A DNA stretch of 64,000 nucleotides from JAQVEM01 sp964610315. GTDB lineage: Bacteria; Actinomycetota; Humimicrobiia; Humimicrobiales; Humimicrobiaceae. The stretch is taken from contig CAZSVM010000002.1 in assembly GCA_964610315.1 (NCBI GenBank), positions 1-64,000 on the forward strand, read 5' to 3'. Below, piece after piece: positions 43,266 to 52,298 of this stretch. The stretch's first letter is position 1. Every line of letters begins with the position of its first letter. The position numbers were made by a program, and so were the translations under genes. The notes below the pieces were generated by a model. That model ran no database searches and was not told the origin of the DNA. It worked only from the letters and a program-made list of their open reading frames with translations.

Positions 43266-43452
43266 TTATATCGTATTACAGCCACAAGATTTTCTTATGA
43301 CTATATTAGCATCTAAAATAATTATTTTATTTTTCTCTACTCCTTTTATAATCTCTTTTATCAGATGCTCCTTCAATTGGAAATAGTAGCGCAGAGGACT
43401 TGAGTGATATATAATATTTTGTTTTTTTATTTATTTTAACCTGCTTTTTCAA
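43266..43452 (-). pseudogene. Chimeric gntR'-'lacI regulator fragment
   Basis: Minus strand. One frame reads HSSPLRYYFQLKEHLIKEI, matching residues about 15-33 of the intact GntR at 44192 (HSSPLPYYFQLKELLVNEI). It runs directly into KNKIIILDANIVIRKSCGCN and a stop at 43266, matching the LacI C-terminus at 18415 (KKIILEAHIIIRKSCGCN). The only start in sight (TTG at 43452) is out of frame with this segment. It is a deletion product of two regulator genes and not a functional regulator. Confidence 0.75.
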
Positions 43453-43464
43453 AATACTCTCTTT

Positions 43465-43523
43465 ATCCTGTTATCCTGTAATTACAAATATAGTATATAA
43501 GATTAATACTGTCAATAGTTTAT
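43465..43523 (-). promoter_or_regulatory. Left copy of inverted-repeat promoter/operator (drives ABC operon)
   Basis: Minus strand: TTGACA (43515-43510), 17-bp spacer, TATATT (43492-43487), overlapping TTGTAATTACAG (43487-43476). The 59-bp block is the reverse complement of 44101-44159 with one mismatch. It would start a transcript through the gntR'-'lacI fragment and structured leader into the receptor gene. Confidence 0.8.
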
Positions 43524-43540
43524 TTTAGATTTATTGTCTA

Positions 43541-43575
43541 CAAGTTAAAAGTGAATCGTTTTATTAAATTTATAA
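43541..43575 (+). repeat. IS-end-like sequence
   Basis: GTTAAAAGTGAATCG followed by TTTTATTAAATTT matches the element end at 17225-17290. In both places it lies just upstream of the operon promoter with the same relative orientation, so it belongs to the shared module boundary. Confidence 0.4.
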
Positions 43576-43779
43576 TTCGAAAATGCGCTGCTTTTAGATC
43601 ACTGGTTTTAATCTTTTTTGATATCGATCAATTGGTAATTGGCTATGTACCAGAATCTGACTTCAGGTATCTACATATTTAATGGATATTTGCACCTATT
43701 GAGTATCATCCTCTTTGGTTAGGTTGTAGTTTTTTCCTCGTAAGGTATTTCTTCCCTGCATAAAAAAAATATTGAGCGG

Positions 43780-44022
43780 CTATCTATATATTGAGCAATG
43801 GCAAGACCGTATTTTAAAATTACAGCTTTTAAAAAGCTGTATGTGAGCCCAGGAAACTTTTTTTCCGATAGTTTTGCATAAATGATATATACCGGTTAAA
43901 TCGTTAGGAGAGGTAATAAGAAATCTTTTGGTATAAGTTATCAGCATATGGGTTAAACTTGTGGCGGCTTGAACCATACTGCATAAACTCTCCAGCATAA
44001 TTGGTCAAGGCCTCTTAATCAT
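43780..44022 (-). pseudogene. Possible small disrupted gene, unrecognised
   Basis: An ATG at 44022 has a strong GGAGGGG site but meets TGA at codon 6. The same frame then stays open for over 70 codons (LESLCSMVQAATSLTHMLIT) to 43780. It resembles a broken gene, perhaps from a mobile element, but I recognise no family. It lies between the two promoter copies. Confidence 0.3.
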
Positions 44023-44100
44023 GAATAATCCCCTCCTTCTTCCTTAGAAAATATCCAGCAGTCTCGGTCTGGAAATTAACCTATAGATTAAAGATTCAAT

Positions 44101-44159
44101 ATAAACTATTGACAGTATTAATCTTATATACTATATTTGTAATTACAAGATAACAGGAT
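44101..44159 (+). promoter_or_regulatory. Right copy of inverted-repeat promoter/operator (drives gntR)
   Basis: TTGACA (44109-44114), 17-bp spacer, TATATT (44132-44137), then the perfect palindrome TTGTAATTACAA (44137-44148). GT-rich/AC-rich dyads of this kind are typical GntR-family operators. Placement at the transcription start suggests repression and autoregulation. Confidence 0.8.
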
Positions 44160-44191
44160 TAAGGAGTTATCTTGGGAAAGTAGGGATTATT

Positions 44192-45028
44192 TTGGGAGAG
44201 CAAATTAAGATAAGTAAAAAGAAATCTATAGACCACTCAAGTCCCTTACCTTATTATTTCCAGCTGAAGGAGCTTTTAGTTAATGAGATCAGGAAAGGGA
44301 GATTGAAACCAGGACAGCAGATTTCTTCAGAGTTTAAACTTTGTGAACAATTTAAAGTAAGTCGTACGGTAGTCCGTCAGGCCATAAGCAGTCTGGTACA
44401 GAGCGGATACCTGAATCGGGAAAAGGGAAGAGGTACTTTTGTAACCAGACCAAAAATTACAGAAAATCTCTTCCAAAATCTTACCGGATCCTATGAAGAT
44501 ATGCTGGCAAGAGGCATAAAGCTGGTTACCAAAGTACTGGAACAGACCAGATGTGAAGTTGACAGTGAAATTTTAGAAAGGCTTAAACTGGAACCTGATG
44601 AGCCGGTGATTAAAATAAAAAGACTGCGTTCTATTAGCAGTGAACCTATTGCCCTGGTAACTACTTATCTACCCTATAAAATCTGCTCTTCACTGCTTAA
44701 GGAAAACTTAACCAATCAGTCGCTATACAGTGTTCTGGAAGAAAAATATAATCTAAAAATTTCCAATGGCCGGCGTTCCCTGGAAGCAGTATCAGCAGAT
44801 AAAAAAGTAGCTGCATTATTAGGGGTAAAAGTCGGTGCTCCCCTGATGTTACTTAACAGCATTAGCTATCTTGAAGACGGTCGACCCATAGAATATTTCA
44901 GTGCTCTTCACCGTGGAGATCGAAGCAAGTTTGTGGTATCGCTTATCCGTGTTCGAAATCGTTCTGCAAAATCAATAGACGACAGCTTTATCTCGGACCT
45001 TTGGGATACCGGTTTGGTATCACCCTAA
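44192..45028 (+). CDS. GntR-family regulator (HutC subfamily with UTRA domain)
   Basis: A 278-residue protein. An N-terminal winged helix (residues about 18-85: LPYYFQLKELLVNEIRKGRL, SEFKLCEQFKVSRTVVRQAI, GRGTFV) is followed by a UTRA sensor domain (CEVDSEILERLKLEPDEPVI, KRLRSISSEPIALVTTYL, LEAVSADKKVAALLGV). UTRA regulators sense sugars or sugar phosphates. The start is TTG. Its operator copies stand before itself and before the divergent sugar-ABC operon, so it likely controls both. Confidence 0.88.
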   Translation: MGEQIKISKKKSIDHSSPLPYYFQLKELLVNEIRKGRLKPGQQISSEFKLCEQFKVSRTVVRQAISSLVQSGYLNREKGRGTFVTRPKITENLFQNLTGSYEDMLARGIKLVTKVLEQTRCEVDSEILERLKLEPDEPVIKIKRLRSISSEPIALVTTYLPYKICSSLLKENLTNQSLYSVLEEKYNLKISNGRRSLEAVSADKKVAALLGVKVGAPLMLLNSISYLEDGRPIEYFSALHRGDRSKFVVSLIRVRNRSAKSIDDSFISDLWDTGLVSP

Positions 45029-45117
45029 ATATATGTACAAATTCTTATTATAAGGTTATTAGTATTAAACTAATCGCTGGTTTTAAATCCAGCTCATAAA
45101 GAATAAGGAGAACTATT

Positions 45118-45951
45118 ATGCCTAAGTACGGTGCACATACTTTCTTATGGATTGATGAATGGACAACAGAGAAAGGAAACCGGGCAATTGCTGCTACTGG
45201 CAAGCTTGGTTTCGATTTCATCGAAATCTCTCTTTTAAAGCCCGAAGAGTTCAATACAGCAGCAAATAAGAAGGCCCTCACTGATGCCGGAATTGAAGCA
45301 ACGGGGTCACTTGTATTGCCCGAATGGGCACATATGCCAGAAGAGCCCGAAAAAGCCAAACAATTTCTGGTAAGCGCTCTTGATAAGTTAGAAGCTGTCG
45401 GGGGGACCTATCTTGGCGGATGTATCGCCTTCGCCCTGGGAAAGTTCACCGGAGAACGCCAGGTAGTGATAGACACACTTGGTGAGGTTGCAGAGGAGGC
45501 CAGGAAACGCGGTATCACACTGGGCATCGAAGTTGTCAATCGCTACGAAAGCAACCTGTTCAACACGCTAGCCGATACCCGGAAGGCTATTCTCGCCATT
45601 GGGGCAGATAATATCAAGATACACGCTGATACCTACCATATGTTGTACGAGGAGGAGGGTTTTTATAAACCGCTGGTTGAGAGTGCCGATGTACTTGGCT
45701 ACATGCACATGAGCGAGAACCATCGCGGCTTGCTTGGCAGCGGTACAGTCAACTGGGATGAGGTGTTCAGAGGTCTGGCGGATGCAAACTATAAAGGCTC
45801 AATGGTCGTCAAATCTTTTCCTGCAGTCAACCCGGATTTGGCTGCGGCAATCAAGTTGTGGCGGCCACCGACCCAATCTTCCGAATTCCTGGCAAGGGAG
45901 GGCCTAAAGTTCCTTAGAGAACACGCTGAGAAATACGGTCTAGGAAAATAA
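45118..45951 (+). CDS. Tagatose/psicose 3-epimerase-like TIM barrel, one ligand changed; GC-richer
   Basis: A 277-residue sugar phosphate isomerase/epimerase. FDFIEISLL is near 33, LGIEVVNRYE near 135 (Glu 138), IKIHADTYHM near 168 (Asp 171), YMHMSENHRG near 196 (His 197) and LWRP near 247. The fourth metal/catalytic position, normally Glu in a V-M-E-P/S-F motif, is Lys (MVVKSF, K232). Codon use is visibly more GC-rich than its neighbours, suggesting recent acquisition. It follows gntR and has a good AAGGAG site. The epimerase reaction requires both Glu in known enzymes, so activity may differ or be lost. Confidence 0.82.
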   Translation: MPKYGAHTFLWIDEWTTEKGNRAIAATGKLGFDFIEISLLKPEEFNTAANKKALTDAGIEATGSLVLPEWAHMPEEPEKAKQFLVSALDKLEAVGGTYLGGCIAFALGKFTGERQVVIDTLGEVAEEARKRGITLGIEVVNRYESNLFNTLADTRKAILAIGADNIKIHADTYHMLYEEEGFYKPLVESADVLGYMHMSENHRGLLGSGTVNWDEVFRGLADANYKGSMVVKSFPAVNPDLAAAIKLWRPPTQSSEFLAREGLKFLREHAEKYGLGK

Positions 45952-46399
45952 ACGGGTAAACAGGTTTAATCTATGTTTGAAAACTTGTTCTGGCTCGTTC
46001 TATTCGTGAAGGTTTGCTCCGTGTGTGCTTAGCGTAAAGAAAATGTCGAACTGCCAGAGAATACGATATTTATCCCTTATCCCCATCATTTATATAAAAC
46101 TAAATTTCTTTTAGAAATATTCCGCTATCTAATTCTGTCAAAATCAATTTATAAATTAATAATTAAATTCAAAGAAATTTAAAGATTATATTTGAAAATC
46201 AGACAAAATCTGGTTAAATAATATCCAGCTTGTAAAATTTTAAATACAAATATTTTAAATAAATCTTAAGTATATATTTTTTATCAGAATATTTAGGGCA
46301 AGAAGTAAAATGACAGCTAAACAAACAAGGAAAAATTTTTGTAATTAGCGCTATTAAATTATTTAATTTATTAATTATATTAAGATAGGAGATGGCACA
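45952..46399. other. Intergenic region after the epimerase-like gene
   Basis: 448 bp without a credible gene. The first 130 bp share the higher GC content of the preceding gene and may be part of the same transferred segment. A weak AACAGGTTT/AAACTTGTT hairpin lies near 45970-45995. The rest is very AT-rich. Confidence 0.4.
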
Positions 46400-46846
46400 A
46401 TGGCAGAAGAAAAAAGCCGGCACGGCTGCCTGTTGGCATGGCTGATATTGATAATAATATTGAATTCTACATCAGCCCTTTTTTACCTCTTATATATACT
46501 GGGAAGAAGGATAATTATTGATCAAATATCACAGGTCCCATTAACTCAGAGTCAAATACTCCAGATCCAGTCGGTCCTGAATATTCCTATCTGGGTAATT
46601 TCCTTGCTGGTTGGGCTTTCAATATTCGGTGTTGTATGTGCAATAGCACTCCTTTTATGGAGGAAATGGGGCTTTTGGGGATATCTGGGAACTACGGTTG
46701 CAAGTCTGACCATAAGCCTTATATTTTTCAGCGGAGGAATAGGAACAATAACTTACAGTGTGATTTCCGGTATTGCAGGGGTACTTATTCTATTCGGAGT
46801 GCTCCATATTGGCAAGGAAAATAAGGGCTGGACCCAACTTAAATAG
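46400..46846 (+). CDS. Small four-TM membrane protein, unknown function
   Basis: A 148-residue protein with hydrophobic segments at about 12-34, 60-85, 92-112 and 115-137. RRKWGFWGYLG sits between TM2 and TM3 and a polar C-terminus follows. The arrangement (WRKWGFWG with following glycine-rich helices) is common in uncharacterised prokaryotic membrane proteins. It starts with ATG behind TAGGAGA. Standing alone between AT-rich gaps, it gives no functional context. Confidence 0.6.
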   Translation: MAEEKSRHGCLLAWLILIIILNSTSALFYLLYILGRRIIIDQISQVPLTQSQILQIQSVLNIPIWVISLLVGLSIFGVVCAIALLLWRKWGFWGYLGTTVASLTISLIFFSGGIGTITYSVISGIAGVLILFGVLHIGKENKGWTQLK

Positions 46847-47186
46847 ATAAATTAAACTTTAATTTCATAAAAAAATAAACTTCTTTATTCCTGGTATCGA
46901 TATTCATTTCCAAAACAGATCAGGTATTCATGGCATGAATAAGATTAAATACCATGTGTGCTCCAAATGTCCTTTTATTTTCAAGCTCATCTTCTAAATA
47001 TAATTTTCAGGGGACAATAATAACTTATGGCAAAGTAAATGCGAATAGTTAACCCTCAGCACATTAAGCAAATCTTCAGAATTTAAGGTGCTATCACAAG
47101 TCAGTAATTCTTCAGCTTAATTTATCCATTTAAAAAATTAATAGACTTAAAACTACAATATCATCAATCAATCACCAGCCCACAGG
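46847..47186. other. Intergenic region between membrane protein and GH2 genes
   Basis: 340 bp, convergent gene ends. A dyad TATTCATG-G-CATGAATA (46925-46941) is the only clear structure; it has no T-run and may be chance. No gene is supported. Confidence 0.4.
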
Positions 47187-50100
47187 TTAGTCTTCCAAAA
47201 CAAAGTCTATATAATATGTCTTTTGAGCTAGACCTTCTTCTGATTTAACAGTAATAGTAGCTGTACCGGGAAGTGTCAAAGGAGGTACTATAACTATTCT
47301 GCCATTATCAGCAGCGGTGGCCAAGATTTCAGGCATTTCTTTATCTATTGAAACCGTATAGGTGGTTGTATCACTATCAAAACCTTCTATAGTCTGGCCA
47401 TCTATCTTTAAATCAGTAAGAGATGCAGTGGTATTATAGGTAACCACATCCCCTATAACCTCCAGCTCAAATATCCGTAAAAAATCATTAGTGGTCATAT
47501 CCAGCCGGAGCTGTGTGGTGGCAATTGGACTAAAGGTTACGGTTGTAGCCTGATTCATCTCAGTTGCCCAGTCTATATCAGTATTGCTGACTGGTATAAA
47601 AGTGTTTCCGTCCCAATAGGAAACCTTTATTGATTGGGGCATATTATTTATGGCAAAATATATGCTTAAATTATCTACTCTTTGCAGATTGGGCCAGATT
47701 AGGGACACCCAGTCACTCGGCCTGGCTTCACTGAATGACGGCAGAAGGGCAGTTGCCGATTTATTATAGTAGTTTGACCAGCCTCCTGATGCCTCATCTC
47801 CATCAATCATTGCAGCTGGCAGAGTGTCCTGGGTACCAGAGTAACTGGCATCTGCGGCTGGATTAAGCGGACTTTCCAGTTGAGCTATATTTTGGTCTAC
47901 TACAACATCATCCGTTACTCTCATACTGGCCTGGGCTTTAATGGCAGTTTCATCTACAGTCCCTTCTACAGTAAACAGCCCCGGAGATTGGTAGTCCTCC
48001 GGGTCTATAGGATCCCACGTAACCGGTACAAATCTATCTACACCGTCATTATATACCAGCCTCACAATTGTAGGCAGAGCAGGCTTGCTACCTGCAGCTG
48101 TAACTGTTGAATATGACTCTATTGCCGCAACATCATATACCGCAATTACAGCTTCTGCCTGTATATCTTCACCTTCTACCTCGCCTTCCAGGGTATATAT
48201 GCCACACTGAGCATTTGAGTCCTTTTCAAATTCATCCCACTTTACAGACAGCGACTTAGTGGAGCCATCCGCATATATAGCCTCTATGGTTTCCGGAAGA
48301 ATTGGAGCTACATCTAACATAGTTCTTACATATACAGGTTCAATAGCCACTAGCTCGCTTCCTCCGGTCTCTGGTACTGAATATACTGTTACAGTAGCAG
48401 GAAGAAGACCGGATGAGGTAGTAGTAATAGTTATAGGACCGGGAGTTTTGGTGGATTGCACTACTGCGAGCATCTTACCGTTAAATGCCTGCCTATATGA
48501 AGTTTTATATCCTTCCGCACTTTCCTGACGACCATTATCAACCCCTACCAGAGTTCCTCCGGTAACAGTAAAGTTTATAAGGTTGCTAGCACTTGGGACC
48601 ATAATACCGTTTGAGTCTACAACCTCAACTGTTATAAAGGATAATCCTTTACCGTCAGCAGTAATCACTTTATTATCCGGCGTTAATCTTAATGTATAGG
48701 GTGCTCCAGCTGTACTTAACTCATCTCTGGCTACTTCCTGACCATCCTTAGTAGCTACTGCAGTAAGAGTTCCTTCCTCAAATGGTACCTCCCAGGTAAG
48801 ATGTAACTTTCCAGCACTTCCGTTTGGACTGGTGTAACTACCGGGATAGGAGCCATCAGTTACAGTCTTATCATCAAAAGTAGCTTCAGTAGTCTCTAAA
48901 TAAGATCTTCCATCCAAAGTTGTCTTTTGATCAAAAGTTTTTATCCCCAGGGAATTGCCGTTCAAGAATAGCTCTACCGTGTCTACGTTTGAATAAGCCC
49001 AGACCTCTACTATCTGGCCAGGATTATAATCGGTCCAGTTCATGGGAAGTAGGTGTACCATGGGCTCTGAAGTCCACTGACTCTTAAAGAGGTAATACAG
49101 ATCCTTAGGAAAGCCTGCGGTATCCACTGCACCAAAAAAAGAGGTTTTTACCGGGAAGTTGTTAAAATAGGGAGTGGGTTCACCTATATAGTCAAAGCCT
49201 GACCATAAGAATTCTCCTATAAAGAACTTTCTATCCCTATCCTTTTTTAAACCATACTCACCGGACATGGTCCATTGGGCTAGATTATTATCGTAAGAAG
49301 AGGTCCCTCTTCTACCAGGAGTATAATTCTCACCGGTATTTAGGTGATCGGGCTCCTGGTATATACCCCGAGTAGAGGTTGAGGAGGAGGATTCCGATTC
49401 AAATATGAATTTATCAGGGTATTTTTCATGAAGGGCGTCTACTGATTGCGCCGTATTGTAGTTTAGACCCACTCCATCAAGTAGGAGTAGGATTTGAGCA
49501 TAGGGTGAACTGTCATCAGGTAAGCTTCTATAACCATCGGAGCCCCATACTATGGGTCTTGAGGTGTCAATTGATTTAATATCATCGATAAGCCTTTGAG
49601 CAATCGATACAGAGGCACCCCGGATCTCATTGCCAATAGACCACATGATTACCGAGGGAGAGTTTTTGGCAGCATTAACCACCTCTTTAATATCGGTATC
49701 ACTGTACTCATTAAAGAAGCGTCCGTAATCATAAGTGGTCTTAGGGGATTGCCAGCAATCAAATGCTTCTACCATTAAAACTATGCCTAACTCGTCAGCA
49801 GCTCTAAGAACCTCGGGAGCAGGAGGATTGTGTGAAGTCCTTATTGCATTTACTCCCATACTTTTCATAATTTTCATCTGTCTTAGAATGGCATCATAAT
49901 TTACCGCTGAACCCAGAGCTCCCAAATCATGATGCAAATTGACTCCCTGGATCTTGGCATACTTGCCATTTAAGGAAAAACCTTCTTCAGGGTCAATATC
50001 AAAATATCTTATGCCAAATGTGGTAGTATAGGTATCTACCACATTTCCATTAACAGAAAGCTCGCTTTTTAGCGTATAGAGATAGGGATCCTCAAAGGAC

Positions 50101-51005
50101 CATAAAGTAGGATCGTCTACTCTTATATCCTCTTCATAGGTATAGTCCTGTCCACTGAGGGTGGCATTTGAGCTATTCTCTGCCACTATGCTGTCGTCTG
50201 CATCCATGATTTTAGATACCAGTTCTACTGTTTTTGTCTCCCCACTCTGATTAGCAACATCTGTCTTTATATGTACATCTGCATAGTTATCCTTTATGGT
50301 ATTTTCTAGATCCGGAGTGGTTACAAAGATACCCCATCTTTTTACATGGATATTATCTGTAATAACCAGATGAACGTTTCTATATATACCGCTCCCGGAG
50401 TACCACCTGCTGCTGGGAAGCTGGTTCTGGACCTTTACCGCAATTACATTGGAGGTTACTCCATCGGTATAGGCTAGATCAGTCAGATCAAAACTGAAGC
50501 CGGTATATCCGTAGGGGTGGTTACCCAGTAGCTGCCCATTAAAATATACATAAGAATCCATATACACTCCATCAAATTCTATCGATATCCTCTTACCTGT
50601 CATGGAAGCGGGTAGTGTAAATGTCTTACGGTACCAGCCCAGGCCGCCCTGCAGAAACCCGGTTCCGGCATCGGTGCCCGTTCCGGGACCCATTACCGGA
50701 AGCAGCTCTATGCTCCAGTCATGTGGGAGGTCCAGTAATCTCCAGTCTGAATCATCATAATCTGGATACTGGGCATCTTCATATTCTCCGGTGGGATCTT
50801 TTATACCGGCAGGATTAACCAGGACAAATTTCCAGCCCTTATCAAAATCCAGGCTTCTGCTGCCTTCATAACTGATACCAACCACTTCGGAAACTGTTTT
50901 TTCGGTAATGCCCAGTCCCTCTTCTCTACCCTTACACCCGGCTATAAAACTAAAAATAAAAATTAAGGCTAAAAAGATACCTATGAATTTTACTCTTGTG
51001 TTCAT
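47187..51005 (-). CDS. Multidomain GH2 beta-galactosidase-like lipoprotein
   Basis: A 1272-residue secreted lipoprotein (FSFIAGC, Cys 24). Domains in order: GH2 sugar-binding (about 55-215, LPHDWSIE, GWYRKTF), GH2 immunoglobulin-like (220-335) and GH2 TIM barrel (340-650) with acid/base Glu 460 (MWSIGNE) and probable nucleophile Glu 536 (FIFESES). A DUF4982-like domain, an invasin-type Ig domain (NLINFTVTGGTLVGVDNG), two Big_4-like Ig repeats and a discoidin-like carbohydrate-binding domain (AAMIDGDEASGGWSN) follow. A C-terminal cadherin-like beta-sandwich ends the protein. It would cleave terminal beta-galactosides or glucuronides at the cell surface. It begins 18 nt after larA behind GGGAGAG. 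Confidence 0.9.
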   Translation of the reverse strand: MNTRVKFIGIFLALIFIFSFIAGCKGREEGLGITEKTVSEVVGISYEGSRSLDFDKGWKFVLVNPAGIKDPTGEYEDAQYPDYDDSDWRLLDLPHDWSIELLPVMGPGTGTDAGTGFLQGGLGWYRKTFTLPASMTGKRISIEFDGVYMDSYVYFNGQLLGNHPYGYTGFSFDLTDLAYTDGVTSNVIAVKVQNQLPSSRWYSGSGIYRNVHLVITDNIHVKRWGIFVTTPDLENTIKDNYADVHIKTDVANQSGETKTVELVSKIMDADDSIVAENSSNATLSGQDYTYEEDIRVDDPTLWSFEDPYLYTLKSELSVNGNVVDTYTTTFGIRYFDIDPEEGFSLNGKYAKIQGVNLHHDLGALGSAVNYDAILRQMKIMKSMGVNAIRTSHNPPAPEVLRAADELGIVLMVEAFDCWQSPKTTYDYGRFFNEYSDTDIKEVVNAAKNSPSVIMWSIGNEIRGASVSIAQRLIDDIKSIDTSRPIVWGSDGYRSLPDDSSPYAQILLLLDGVGLNYNTAQSVDALHEKYPDKFIFESESSSSTSTRGIYQEPDHLNTGENYTPGRRGTSSYDNNLAQWTMSGEYGLKKDRDRKFFIGEFLWSGFDYIGEPTPYFNNFPVKTSFFGAVDTAGFPKDLYYLFKSQWTSEPMVHLLPMNWTDYNPGQIVEVWAYSNVDTVELFLNGNSLGIKTFDQKTTLDGRSYLETTEATFDDKTVTDGSYPGSYTSPNGSAGKLHLTWEVPFEEGTLTAVATKDGQEVARDELSTAGAPYTLRLTPDNKVITADGKGLSFITVEVVDSNGIMVPSASNLINFTVTGGTLVGVDNGRQESAEGYKTSYRQAFNGKMLAVVQSTKTPGPITITTTSSGLLPATVTVYSVPETGGSELVAIEPVYVRTMLDVAPILPETIEAIYADGSTKSLSVKWDEFEKDSNAQCGIYTLEGEVEGEDIQAEAVIAVYDVAAIESYSTVTAAGSKPALPTIVRLVYNDGVDRFVPVTWDPIDPEDYQSPGLFTVEGTVDETAIKAQASMRVTDDVVVDQNIAQLESPLNPAADASYSGTQDTLPAAMIDGDEASGGWSNYYNKSATALLPSFSEARPSDWVSLIWPNLQRVDNLSIYFAINNMPQSIKVSYWDGNTFIPVSNTDIDWATEMNQATTVTFSPIATTQLRLDMTTNDFLRIFELEVIGDVVTYNTTASLTDLKIDGQTIEGFDSDTTTYTVSIDKEMPEILATAADNGRIVIVPPLTLPGTATITVKSEEGLAQKTYYIDFVLED

Positions 51006-51023
51006 TAAACTCTCCCTTGATTA

Positions 51024-52298
51024 TTAAGTTCTCTGCTGTTTTACATTCTTTAAAAGTGCTTTTTTTAGTCTTACAAATCTTCCGGTAGGAACTATGGTTA
51101 TTTTTACCCTTTTATTTTGAGAAATCCTTCTATCCAGATATCCCTGTATATCTTCTATCTTTCCAAAGCCCATCTTTTCGGTTTTGCTCGCGTCAAAATC
51201 CGAATAAAGTAAAACTTTAGCTCTGGTTAAGAGCCTGGCTACGGCAACTGCCTTATGGCCACCCAGTACAAACTTTTCCTTAAGTTTTTGACTTATATAC
51301 TGATAGTCACGGCTGCCTGCCATCCACCGCTCGAATATATCTTCGCCAAACCCTTCACAGCAGGAAGCAACCAGTATTATAGTTCCATTTTCAGTAACTA
51401 TACCCTTAATATTTTCCAGGGCTTTTTGTGACTGATACAGGTTCATATCTTTGGGGTAACCTCCCTGAGAGGTTATAACTATATTGGCAGCTTCTCCTAC
51501 TTCCTTTTTATATATGGAGTCATATTTTTTTATACCTTCAAGGTAAGCTTCATTGTTTTTTCCGGCCACCGCGGCTATTATGTTTTTTCCATCATCCAGG
51601 ATTACATTAAAAATAAAATCAATACCCGCTATCTTTCCTGCTTCCTCTATATCCTGCCTTACCGGATTGCTGTCAAAATTACCGGCAGCTGCTTTCTCTT
51701 CCAGCATCATGGAATGATTGGACCGGATCGAGTCTCTGGTGCATACTCCGGGCATAACTGCCTTTGCCCCGCCACTGTAGCCGGCAAAATAATGGTATTC
51801 GATATTTCCGGTTACTATTAAGATATCGCTACTCAGGATCTCTTTAAAAACCTCTACCGGGGTACCCTTTGAAGTATGGCCAATCAATTTTGCTTTCTTA
51901 CCATTTGAATCTACAACTTTTACATTCCGGTAAACATAATCACCCACCAGTTTTCTTTTTTCACCTTCGGTGTGCCAGCGGTGAATCCCCAGGGCCAATA
52001 CTACTTTAATATCAATGTTTCCTATACCACCTTTATTTAACTCTTCTATAAGCATCGGCAAAAACTTGTAGGAAGGGCAGGGTCTGGTAATATCACTGGC
52101 AATAATACAGGCACTTTTCTTGCCTCTGGCTATTTCCGATAAACTTTTTGACCCTATCGGATTTTTAAGAGATTTATTAATAATTCTTTCTTCATCCGGT
52201 TTAAAACTGTCAGTTTCGCCAGAAACAATATCCAGTACATTTCTATCCGGTATATCTAAACTTATCTGTCCTCTTCCGTAAGGAATCTTTATTTTCAT
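51024..52298 (-). CDS. LarA-family nickel-pincer racemase
   Basis: A 424-residue protein of the lactate racemase LarA family. The N-terminal domain has IASDITRPCPSYKFLP and ALGIHRWHTEGE (H106, H109). The cofactor segment NIEYHYFAGYSGGAKAVMPG has H169 and K179, the same ten-residue spacing as the Ni-ligand His and pincer-bearing Lys of LarA. The C-terminal domain has SQGGYPKDMNLYQSQKAL. Many paralogues racemise 2-hydroxy acids other than lactate. The ATG overlaps the malic enzyme stop by 1 nt (TAATG). LarB/LarC/LarE cofactor genes are not present here. Confidence 0.87.
   Translation of the reverse strand: MKIKIPYGRGQISLDIPDRNVLDIVSGETDSFKPDEERIINKSLKNPIGSKSLSEIARGKKSACIIASDITRPCPSYKFLPMLIEELNKGGIGNIDIKVVLALGIHRWHTEGEKRKLVGDYVYRNVKVVDSNGKKAKLIGHTSKGTPVEVFKEILSSDILIVTGNIEYHYFAGYSGGAKAVMPGVCTRDSIRSNHSMMLEEKAAAGNFDSNPVRQDIEEAGKIAGIDFIFNVILDDGKNIIAAVAGKNNEAYLEGIKKYDSIYKKEVGEAANIVITSQGGYPKDMNLYQSQKALENIKGIVTENGTIILVASCCEGFGEDIFERWMAGSRDYQYISQKLKEKFVLGGHKAVAVARLLTRAKVLLYSDFDASKTEKMGFGKIEDIQGYLDRRISQNKRVKITIVPTGRFVRLKKALLKNVKQQRT

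Noticed and set aside
46925..46941. TATTCATG-G-CATGAATA dyad as a terminator
   Set aside because: It has a single-base centre, cannot form a proper loop with the full stem, and has no T-run; at best an operator-like dyad.
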